The notes beneath the pieces were generated by a model that saw only the letters and a list, made by a program, of their open reading frames with translations, did no database searches and was not told the DNA's origin. The translations under genes were made by a program, and so were the position numbers. This document shows positions 46,428-55,508 of a DNA stretch of 64,000 nt, piece by piece. The stretch covers positions 2,356,001 to 2,420,000 of the forward strand of contig NBAY01000002.1 in NCBI GenBank assembly GCA_002794775.1, in the 5' to 3' direction. The stretch comes from Porodaedalea pini (Eukaryota; Basidiomycota; Agaricomycetes; Hymenochaetales; Hymenochaetaceae). Within the stretch, counting starts at the first letter, position 1, and each line of letters starts with the position of its first letter.

Positions 46428-49400
46428 TTACGCGCTTGCCACTTCTTCCCCCAGTAAAGGCGAGACTGCCCTTACACTGTGCAGGGACAGGATAGCTGCT
46501 TTTTGAGCAAGTTGGATGGCCGCGTCCAATTTGTCGGGATTATGGAACGTTGACGGATCTTTGACAATGGAAGCACTAAGTGCACCCACAAGCGAATCGC
46601 CTGCGCCTGTGACGCTCACGATCTCGTCGTTCTCTATGGGTATAGCCGGGAAGTGCTTGAGAACTACGATCTCCTTTCCATGAAGTCCCTTTGCGACAAT
46701 ATAGCCTTTTAATGGATTACTCCGTTCGATATCCCATGCTGTAGAGCCAACTTCATCTCCTGAGATCCTCATCGCCACAACAACACCTCTCTCGCCGCAT
46801 TTGATGACAAGATTCTGGAAAAAGGGCAACAAATTGACCGCCATCTGGGCGATACCGTCTTTGACAAGGAACGCAAGATCACCTTTGTCCTTTGTAGGAC
46901 AGGCAGGCCGCCTGGCGAGCTGTTCGAGGTCCATTCGCCATCCTGATCCGAGATTGAAGCCGTTAATCACGTCCCACCATACGCGATGGTTGATCATGCC
47001 GTGCGTTTCCGAATTGGCTTCGCGGTACATATGCGACAGCTCGAGGGTGTTGGGAGAAGCATACGTGACCGGCGACCTAGTTGTAGCATTTTTGTTTGTA
47101 AGTAGTTGCTCAAGGATTGCAGGGAGAATTGAGACGGATTTCGAGATCGATGTGGGCTCGCTACGTTATTGTATCAGCTAAAGCTAATTAGCAACCATTG
47201 ATCATGTTCACTTACAAGAAGGCTGAATTTGACGTGGGGAAATGAGTCTTCAGGGAACTAGGAGCATGAAAGGGACTTACATGCTATCGGGTTCGGGCTG
47301 CAGCAATGCTTTAAGACCGATGAAAGAGTCGTCGGTGATAGGTTGCCATCCATCACGACCAGCGAGGTGTTTTCTCCACCGAGACGATCAAGTACCTACA
47401 CGAAATTCAGCTTCGAACAGCATTGTAATCATGATGTACTCCGCCTCACATCCTTTTCAGAAACGTTGTGGATGATGTCCATATCCGCTACGCCTCCAAC
47501 AAGCGCACCCGAGGCATCGAGCACCATATCACAGACCGCCGTTCTGTGGTCTGAGATCCGAATGAAGCCATCCCGCCGCATACCGAGACGCGCGTGTTCA
47601 TCGAAGAGGAAGGGCGCGAACTCATCGCGCCAGTAGGAGAAACGAGTAAAGTAGCGTAAGGTTCTGCTTTAGGCCCGGAAGAAAGAACCCTGTGTGCAGC
47701 CTCGGCGATGTTCCGTGCGACGCCTCCGACACTCAGAGATACCGTCCCAGGTGCTGTCGTCTGCGAGACTATGCGGCTCAAGCCGCGCGCGACTCTACCT
47801 GTGATGTCAACGGCCGAGGCGCCTACGACGACAAGCTTTGGGGGCGCCTGCTCTTCAGTGATCAGGAGTCTATCCAGTAGACTGACACAATCCCTTGCTT
47901 GCCTACCATCGATTCTAATTTTGCCTTCGAGCTTTCATCTCTTGTCCGGGAATAACTTTGCCCTGCTTTGGGTGGAGCGGGAGAGGAGCTTGTCGAGTGA
48001 TGTGTTGCGATCGCCGCTGCCTTTTCGCGCTATTGAACCCAAAGAACTGTATGAATTATATTCCCAAGCGTACATTCAACTGGCAGGCCTCACAACTTCG
48101 TCTGAACTCTCGCGTCGCTGGTTTTCTAACTTCGTAAGCTCCACGGCGATTTGTCCGCCTGGGAGGTTGATGGTACACAGTCAGCGCTTTCAGCTCTGCA
48201 ACGAGTTTCGGTCCGAAAAGCTCACCAATGACAGCCGTATTCTCAATCAGCGCCAGGTCTGTTTTCCCAAGCCGTCCGATGTCAGAAGGTGCAGAATCAT
48301 AAGGCATCTGAAGGCGTACTATTTTGCAATGATTTGCCTCCCGTTAGCTCTGCTACGCGAGCGAGAAGCCACGGAGTAACCTCCTTTCCCTTCTTACTCA
48401 TTCCATTTTCCTCGGATTCACGGATCGCCTGGTCGACAGCTAGCTTCACTTCCGCACCTTGCGCAGCATACGCGTCAGGCATCGGTGCTGCGAAGAGCGT
48501 TCCGTTCTGCATCCCCAGTCGTGCCTGTGCATCTGATAGAAGAAGTAAGTCAGCGTTAGGGAAGAGAGGCCGTACTGCTGTAAGTGCATATGCATGCTTG
48601 GGCTTACTCAAGATTTCTGCCGCTGCGCGAGGATCGTTAACTTTCCAGTTTGTCTGAATGGGTGTATCAATTTGAATCTCCTTGATAAGAGGCGTCATAT
48701 AAATTAACCTCGAAATCACTCTGTCCGCAAAAAAATGCAGGGAAGCTATAAGTTTCGCCATACGTCACAACAGGAACACCAAGGGTCTCCTAGAGGGAGT
48801 CTAAGATCTTAAACACAGAGGAAATTAGACACAGCTCACAAGGTATTCCAGTGTCCTTGGGAAGTAAATTGGACGTGTGCTTGAATAGAGATGTCCGAAT
48901 CAGAAAAACAGACCTTACCTTCCTATATCTAAGATAGATTTCACGCCGCAAGATACAACACCAACTGGACACCTCGTGAGCTCATGTAAATCAGCAGAAA
49001 TGTCCATGCCTAATGCAAGATGATAAAGAAGTAGCTTCGACGCGTACTGAAGGAAGCTCACTGTCTTGTGCTCCTCGGTGCACACCACCTAGACTGCAAG
49101 GTAAGGTTCGTAAAGGCCGCAGGTGCATACGTATGAAAATGACGGACCCTCCGGTAGCAAAGACTTTAATGCCAGCTAAATGAGCGAAAATCAACGTCGA
49201 GCATATTGTGGTACCGCCATCCATTCGCTGGCCGATGGCCGGCCCAATATCACGTCGAGAGACCTCAGTGCCCCGGATCGTCACTTAAAGTAGGAGAGTA
49301 GAGCTAATAGTCTCACCTTTACGAGCCGTTTGTTGTTCTCCGTATCCGCAAGCCTTACGAGCTCTGCATCTTGAAGTCCAACCTTGATCCTGCCGTCGAC

Positions 49401-49691
49401 GATCCCGATAGTAGCGGGCACGGCGCCTTGCGCGCGAACGATGCTCTCGAGCTTTCGCGCGATTGCGAGGTTGGTCGGCGGAGCGACGCCGTTTGTGACT
49501 AGAGCGGTCTCGAGCGCGACGACGGGGCGGCGTGACACTAGCGCGTCTTGTACTTCTGGATGCACATCGAGTGCGGCGGAGCGCTTGAGTGCGCGTGTCA
49601 GAGAGCTTGAGAGCGCGCCGGCTGAGTGGGTTGCATAGTGTCTTGAGCACACGCGTGCATTGAAGAGGCTGAGGCCTCCACTGAGTGGCAT
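46428..49691 (-). CDS. Bifunctional pseudouridine-5'-phosphate glycosidase / pfkB-type pseudouridine kinase
   Basis: Fusion of the two steps of pseudouridine breakdown. The N-terminal half is PsuG, which splits pseudouridine 5'-phosphate to uracil and ribose 5-phosphate: VVALETALVTNGVAPPTNLA, TIGIVDGRIKVGL (catalytic Lys region), RMDGGTTICSTLIFAHLAGI, GGLGGVHRGA, MDISADLHELTRCPVGVVSC and GVKSILDIGRTLEYLETLGV. The C-terminal half is a pfkB carbohydrate kinase starting PPKLVVVGASAVDITGR, then SVGGVARNIAEAAHRV, and the ATP-site SVTGAGDSLVGAL with catalytic Asp. The start MPLSGGLSLFNARVCSRHYA has Arg/Ser but no acids, suggesting a mitochondrial signal. An upstream GTG in frame at 49706 is unlikely. 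Many introns; some borders around 47100-48000 are approximate. Confidence 0.9.
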
Positions 49692-49886
49692 GCTTGCGTG
49701 AGTCACGCTAAGTAGAACTTGGAAGTTGGCTGCTCGGTTATATGGCAGAAGGCTGTCTGTCCGAGCCGCGTCGATCCGAGTCAGGGTAGCTAAGGTTGGC
49801 TATATGCGTGCAACTCAAATCCGAGGTAAAACCCCACACTTCATCCAGATCGTGGGGTAGCAAATACACTAAGCCATGCGTGCTAG

Positions 49887-50447
49887 ATGTCTTCAAGTTC
49901 CGCGTCGACTGCAGCTCGTCTCACGACCGACGGTGGCGTGTGCGTGCTAACCTACGAGCCGCTCGACACGCTCACCATCGTCGACTCGGTCAGCAGTGAT
50001 GAAGCCGGGGCAAAAGCCATATTCATTGGAACGACACGGAATTCATTCAAAGGTTTGCTTGGGCAACTCTCTGTCCGACTGACTGCTCACGCTTTTGTGT
50101 GGTCAGGAAAAACCGTAACGCGCCTCGAGTACCAAGCATACACCAAACTCGCGATTAAGACGATGGCAGACATACTACGCGCCGCACGCTCTTCCGCCTC
50201 GCAGTCAGACCACGGCCTGAGCGTGTCCCCACTGATTCACTGCGCGCTCTACCACCGACTTGGAATAGTGCCGGTCGGCGAGCCCTCTATCGTCATCGCA
50301 GTCTCATCGCCGCACAGGAAAGAGGCTTTCAGAGCATGCGAGTTCATTCTTGAGGAGGTCAAGCTAAAGGCGCAGATTTGGAAGAGAGAATTCTATGAAG
50401 GAGATCGTGAAGAAGATGCTGAGTGGAAGGCAAACCATGTACCTTGA
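49887..50447 (+). CDS. Molybdopterin synthase catalytic subunit (MoaE/MOCS2B)
   Basis: Large subunit of molybdopterin synthase; adds two sulfurs carried by MoaD to precursor Z to form molybdopterin, needed for nitrate reductase and other Mo enzymes. One intron, splitting FK|GKTVTRLEYQAYTKLAIKTM. Family motifs: AIFIGTTRNSFKG, CALYHRLGIVPVGEPSIVIA, VSSPHRKEAFRACEFILEEV and the active-site lysines in KLKAQIWKREFYEG. The usual Pro of the APIWK motif is Gln here. About 165 aa, as expected. The small partner subunit is not in this window. It diverges from the pseudouridine gene over 195 bp. Confidence 0.93.
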   Translation: MSSSSASTAARLTTDGGVCVLTYEPLDTLTIVDSVSSDEAGAKAIFIGTTRNSFKGLLGQLSVRLTAHAFVWSGKTVTRLEYQAYTKLAIKTMADILRAARSSASQSDHGLSVSPLIHCALYHRLGIVPVGEPSIVIAVSSPHRKEAFRACEFILEEVKLKAQIWKREFYEGDREEDAEWKANHVP

Positions 50448-50859
50448 CACGAGCGTTGCTTTCGTCTTGTCTTACTTTGAGTATTGCGATCATACTGAGA
50501 TAAACGAGTCAATGAGTCAATGTTGTGCTGAAGAATGGCATGGAGAGCGGGATGAAAAACATCTGAACGCGCTACAGTGATCAAGAGAATACTAAAAAAT
50601 GAAAGTACAGGACCGCAAGCCAGTGTCCTCTCTCCAGCAAACATTTCGATTATGATCGCCTACGGCGCAAGCACCTCTGAATGCCAACAGCATACCCAAC
50701 TGCGAAGATTATGTTAAGAATATCCCAGCATGATGTGATCAACCAACTGACCAGTCATACAAGGCAAGGAAACGAGAAGAGGGCCACAGAGTCAACCTCA
50801 CAACCGCTGGACTCGGAAGTCAGTTTGAATTAAAAGAATAATTAAAATACTGACGAACA
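50448..50859. other. Convergent intergenic region
   Basis: 412 bp between the MoaE stop and the repeat-peptide gene stop. It should hold both 3' UTRs. No other feature seen. Confidence 0.5.
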
Positions 50860-51695
50860 TTAATTTCCGTTGCCATAGAGCTCAAGTACACCGTTAGGCG
50901 CTTTCGTCGGCGACTCAGCGGGGATGGTGTTAATGTTTGAGTCGTCACGCTTGACTTTACCATTGCCGTAAAGCTCGAGAACACCGTTCGGAGCCTTAGT
51001 AGGAGACTCAGCGGGGATGGTGTTAATGTTCGAATCGGCACGCTTCGCCCTGCTGCTTCCGTACAGCTCGAGAACGCCATTAGGCGCCTTCGTCGGGGAC
51101 TCAGCAGGAATGGTGTTAATGTTGTCGTCACGCTTGGCTTTGCCGTTGCCGTAGAGCTCGAGGACACCGTTAGGCGCCTTCGTCGGGGACTCGGCGGGGA
51201 TGGTGTTAATGTTGTCGTCACGCTTGACCTTGTCGTTGCCATAAAGCTCGAGAACACCGTTCGGAGCCTTAGTAGGAGACTCAGCAGGGATGGTGTTGAT
51301 GTTCGAGTCGTCGCGCTTCGCCTTGCCATTTCCGTACAGCTCGAGTACACCATTAGGCGCCTTCGTCGGGGACTCAGCAGGAATGGTGTTGATGTTCGAA
51401 TCGTCGCGCTTCGCTTTGCTTCCGTACAGCTCGAGTACACCATTAGGTGCTTTCGTTGGAGACTCAGCAGGAATGGTGTTAATGTTGTCGTCCCGCTTGA
51501 CGTATGCGGCGATAGGCTCGAAAGGCACAGGCGACCGAGCCTCAACGGCGCCCTGTACAGAAAGAATCAGCATACATGCAATGTCCTATTAGATTGAGCA
51601 ACTCTTACAGCCAGGGGTTTCGGGAATGCGATTGGGCTCGCAAGGGCCTGCGCAATCAACACCGCGAGAATGGCGAAGGAGGTGATACGAATCAT
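50860..51695 (-). CDS. Secreted Kex2-processed repeat-peptide precursor
   Basis: Small secreted precursor, 259 aa from two exons (51695-51609, 51552-50860). The first exon is a signal peptide, MIRITSFAILAVLIAQALA, followed by SPIAFPKPLA. A short leader ends in a Lys-Arg (EPIAAYVKR). Seven tandem units of 28-31 residues follow, each with the invariant core TIPAESPTKAPNGVLELYG and all but the last ending in (A/V)KR, the Kex2 cleavage signature. Units start DDN, DDSN or ADSN. No cysteine occurs in the repeats. The layout matches the KEP class (fungal precursors such as alpha-factor, Rep1 repellent and dikaritin RiPPs). No tailoring enzyme lies nearby, so the mature product may be unmodified. Bioactivity is unknown. 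Confidence 0.92.
50863..51492 (-). repeat. Seven tandem 84-93 bp coding repeats
   Basis: From the 5' end on the minus strand: 51492-51406, 51405-51313, 51312-51220, 51219-51130, 51129-51040, 51039-50947 and 50946-50863. Unit lengths in codons are 29, 31, 31, 30, 30, 31 and 28. The peptide core is identical in all copies. Silent changes group copy 3 with copy 6; those two also alone end in VKR. Confidence 0.93.
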
Positions 51696-52067
51696 AACGA
51701 AAGTACTGCTGTCAAAGCTGGGTAAACAGATATGTAGAGAGATGGAAGGACAGCGAAAGGAAAGGTCGCCCTGCGGCCTGTGTTGATGAAGAAAAAAGCG
51801 GAGAGGAAAGAACGAAGAGCACGGCTCAACAGCGACAACAGCACTGACTGAGGGAAAGAAAGAAGTAGGAGGGAGGGAAGAGGTTTATAAAGGAAACGGG
51901 GAGGCATCTTGACACGCTCGCCATAGTGACGATCATTGGGCAACCACGGTCCTAATCTTACACCCGTTCCTATTGGCACGGCTAGCCTCCAGACCGTTTA
52001 GACCGGTTGCATCCACATCTTTTCTTTTCGACACTTCGACGTGCTCGTCAGCCTTGTTCCTGTCCCC
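51696..52067. other. Divergent promoter region (repeat peptide / ESF1)
   Basis: 372 bp between two divergent start codons. Besides the TATA-like box, the plus strand at 51775-51885 is strongly purine-rich (ggaggga, gaaagaaagaa), i.e. a pyrimidine-rich leader for the peptide transcript. Confidence 0.5.
51884..51891 (-). promoter_or_regulatory. TATA-like box of the repeat-peptide gene
   Basis: Self-complementary TTTATAAA in an otherwise GC-mixed, purine-rich promoter, 189 bp upstream of the precursor ATG. Initiation about 30 bp downstream would give a 5' leader of roughly 150 nt. Most housekeeping genes in the window lack such a clear box, which fits a regulated gene. The ESF1 start lies 177 bp on the other side. 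Confidence 0.5.
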
Positions 52068-54459
52068 ATGAGCGATCCTCGTTTCGCCCGCCTGCGCACA
52101 GACCCACGCTTCCGCAGGCCAAAAAAAAATCAGCAAAAAGTAGTCGTTGACGAGAGGTTCAAGGCCATCTTCGAAGAAGACAAGAAAAGTATTAAGAAGA
52201 AATCAAAAGGTGCGTGCACTGCTCAGACTCAGTCACCAACAAACACTGATTGATCTTGACTCCTTTCTCGCATTGACAGGCGGTCGTGTGGACAAATATG
52301 GCCGGCGCATCTCTGACAGCCATGAGAAGGACAATCTCAGACGCTTTTACCGCCTGGAGGGAGAGGAGGTAGAGAAGGAGCAGGAGATTCCTGCAGTCGT
52401 TGATTTTGCTCGAGGAGAAGTCTTGCTTGAGTCCTCTGATGAAGAAGACGAAGGCGTTCAGGAAGATCAAGAAAGCGGTGACGAGGATGGGGAGGTCATC
52501 CTCGGACGCCACGCCTCAAAACCAATTCCCGTGCTTGCCGAGGATGAACTCTTAGAAGTGGATCTCAATGAAGATGAGGATGTGTATGCAGACCTCGATG
52601 CCCAGGCTGCTGCTTATGTTGAAGAGCATATCAAAGACAATGAATCCGAGCAAAGCGGGACTAAGACCAGCAGGCTAGCCGTCGTCAACCTCGACTGGGA
52701 CCACGTCCGCGCCAACCACCTCTACAGAATCTTCTCGTCCCTCGTGTCACCTACCGCACCGTCCGCATCCATAGCTGTCAGCGCCACAACCTCTGCCAAG
52801 GGAAAGGAAAGGACCACGTTCGGGGCCAAAATTGTTCGTGGAAAGGTTCGCAGCGTCCGCATATATCCTTCCGAGTTCGGCAAGGAGAGGATTAAAAAAG
52901 AGGAGGCCGAGGGACCGCCGAAGGAGATTTTTAAAAGGACTCGGCGTTACGACGAGGATGACACTCCGGGAAGCCTCATTCAAGAAGACGAAGGCAACGA
53001 GTATGACGAGAAGGCATTGAGAAAATACCAATTGGAACGACTTCGGTAAATGTGAACTGCTTATCATTCTGCTCAAACCTTATACATATTGTCATCAGGT
53101 ACTACTATGCTATCGTTACTTGCGATACCGTTGACGCTGCTGCGCATTTGGTCTCTGAACTTGATGGAACGGAGTTGGAGCGTTCAGCCAATGTCTTTGA
53201 CATAAGCTTCGTTCCGGACGATATGACGTTCGACGATGAGTTCAGGTCCGTAGATAGGCTCGAATTCGCCTCACAACACGTTCTTATTTTCGTCCTGTAG
53301 AGATGAAGCGACTCCTGCTACCGAAGCCGCTGGCTCAAGTTACAAAGGACTCGACTTCTCTACGGACGCGCTACGGCACTCAAAAGTTTCGCTCAAATGG
53401 GACGAGGACGACCCGGAGCGCAATAAGATTACGCGGCGCGCGTTGTCTCGTAAGGAGATTGAGGAGGGCGACTATCGTGCATACATCGCGTCTTCAGGTT
53501 CGGAGGACGAAGACGACAAAATCGACAATAAAAACAACGAGAAGGGGAAAACCGAGCGAGAGCGGCTTAGGAAGCTTTTGCTTGGCGGCGGTGGGGCCGA
53601 TGACCTTCCAGAGGGGTGGGGGGATGATCCTTTCGGAGATGGGGAGGAGGGCGCAGAGGGCGACATGGTGATCACGTTCCTGCCGGGCTTGAGTGAAGCC
53701 AACGCCAGGACTGGTGACGAGACGACGCTCGAGAAGTACAAGCGCAAACAGAAGGAGAAACGGGAGACACGAAAGAAAGAAAATAAGGAGAAAATGGGCG
53801 AGCAGAAGCAGACCAAGGGCATTGATGACGACTTCTTTGCTGCGGGGAGTAGTAGCGAAAGCGGCGAGGAGGATGGGGATAGCCGGAAAGGGTCGAAGTC
53901 GAAGCCTAGCCGCGGAGACGAGAGCGAGGCTCCTGCTGAAGTTCGCCCAGCTACAAAAGCCGAACTTGAGCTCTTGGTCGCACCAGATGATGTGTCTGGC
54001 GTACGCAATCACTTCGATATGAAGACCATCGTGAAGGCGGAAAAGGCTAAGGGAAAGAAGAGGGGGAAGAAGGGCAAGAAGGGAGCAGATGATCGTGTGG
54101 ATGAAATTCAAGAGGATTTCCAAATTGACGTCAAGGACGAACGTTTCAAAGCTCTGCATGAGGACCACACCTTCGCTATCGATCCCAGCAATCCTCAGTA
54201 CGTGCATTTATTTCGCCTGTCTTACCTAATTTCTTATCGCACCTCTCTGCTTGTCAGCTTCAAAAAGACCAAGAGCATGTCTGCACTGCTTGAGGAACGT
54301 TCTAAGAGACAGTTTGGGAAGGACGTGCGATCTGAAGAGAGGAACTCAAAAAATGACGGTACTGCGACAACCCAAAGTCTGCAGAGTCTGGTGGAAAGTG
54401 TCAAACGAAAGAGTTCTCATGCGGAAGGGAAGGGTATAGGCAAACGTCGTAAACTGTAA
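52068..54459 (+). CDS. ESF1: Pre-rRNA processing protein Esf1
   Basis: Nucleolar factor of the small-subunit processome needed for 18S rRNA maturation. Start ATG 52068 (MSDPRFARLRTDPRFRRPKK), matching the conserved Esf1 N-terminus, then KVVVDERFKAIFEEDKK and GGRVDKYGRRISDSHEK. An acidic stretch follows (ESSDEEDEGVQEDQESGDED). The RNA-binding-like central domain is SRLAVVNLDWDHVRANHLYR, VRSVRIYPSEFGKERIKKEE, YYYAIVTCDTVDAAAHLVSE and LDGTELERSANVFDISFVPD. The C-terminus has the NUC153 motif: DERFKALHEDHTFAIDPSNP joined to FKKTKSMSALLEERSKRQ. Four introns, including short ones near 52210, 53050, 53245 and 54200. The basic tail ends GKGIGKRRKL. Confidence 0.94.
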
Positions 54460-54694
54460 CATGCGATGTTATTGCTTGTCGTTTGCATAGTTTCATCTGT
54501 TCAATGCATGTCCTGCTTGAAATATTAATGCTTGTCATCTATGCTACGTAATTTGAGTACAAATATCGGCGTCTGCCGAGCCAGTTGCGACGCGAGCGTT
54601 TGCCTTGCTCGAAATACTAGATCTCGCAGCGCCATCCTCCGCTGCTTTTATCGCTCCGGTCTTTAGAATCTAGCACTCGCTAGCATCTCAACCC

Positions 54695-55338
54695 ATGGCC
54701 AGTGAGGATGATCAGGCCAAGCCCGCAGGCGGTGCCGCCTCCCTTGCCGTCTACGAACCCAAGTCAACTGTGAAGTACGCGTCCTTCGTCGGTCTGCAGG
54801 CTGGCTTCGTCGGCACGCTCGTCAGCACGGTCCAAAACGCGCTCGGAAAGCACAATAAAGGTGCTATGGGTGTCTTCACGCGCACGGGAGGCACTATCGG
54901 GTTCTTCGGTGAGTCTTTACAATGTTGCAGCGGAACACCTGATGAGAATACTGAATTTATTTTATGCGTCGTAGCTGCGATGGGCGCAACGTTCGCCGCG
55001 ACTGAGTCTATAGTCGCCAACACTCGGGAGAAGAATGATGCATTGAATGGAGCAGCAGGCGGCTGTGCAGCTGGCTTTCTTGCGGGTCTTCGAGGTGCGC
55101 TGCATTCTGCCGATTTGAACGACGCCTTAACTGATCCGTCGAATAAATCAAAACAGCCCGATCATTGCCTGTAGCGTTCGCCTCATGCGCATTCCTTGGA
55201 ACAGCGGTCGGCGTCTACGACTCTGCTGGGAAGCTTGCTGGCGAAAGACGTGAACTCGACTCGCCAGAAACGTGGGAGGAGCGCCGGAAGCGGTTCTTCA
55301 AGCAGAAGCCCACCGCTGAATTCCCGACAAATGCATAA
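54695..55338 (+). CDS. NDUFA11: Complex I accessory subunit NDUFA11-like (Tim17/22 family)
   Basis: Inner-membrane accessory subunit of NADH:ubiquinone oxidoreductase (B14.7; the Neurospora homologue is a 21.3 kDa subunit). Three exons. Start MASEDDQAKPAGGAASLAVY, then SFVGLQAGFVGTLVSTVQNA, MGVFTRTGGTIGFF, AAMGATFAATESIVANTREK, LNGAAGGCAAGFLAGLR, AFASCAFLGTAVGVYDSAGK. Four short glycine-rich helices give the Tim17/22/23 fold. The C-terminus (SPETWEERRKRFFKQKPTAE) is the conserved matrix tail of fungal subunits. A Tim17-like translocase is the alternative, but the tail favours complex I. Confidence 0.85.
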
Positions 55339-55508
55339 TACACTCGCTATCTTCCTATGTATAAATCCTGCCCATATCCACATAAGCGTTGCGGCTTGTA
55401 AGCATTAAGGTTGCAGAAATTGCCTTCAAGAACTATTCATTCCAAGCGGCTATGCAATTTGCTTAAGATTGTTTTCACTACTAATACATGCTTGCGTCCC
55501 GAGTTCTT

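Noticed and set aside
50863..51492. Regular 84-93 bp repeats as a possible CRISPR-like or satellite array
   Set aside because: Repeats are coding, in frame, without unique spacers, and in a eukaryotic genome.
50820..51592. Long open frames on both strands across the peptide repeats (for example 50820-51545 minus in another frame and 51290-51592 plus)
   Set aside because: They are by-products of the repeat: a unit free of stops in one frame tends to stay open in the others. Only one frame has a signal peptide and KR sites.
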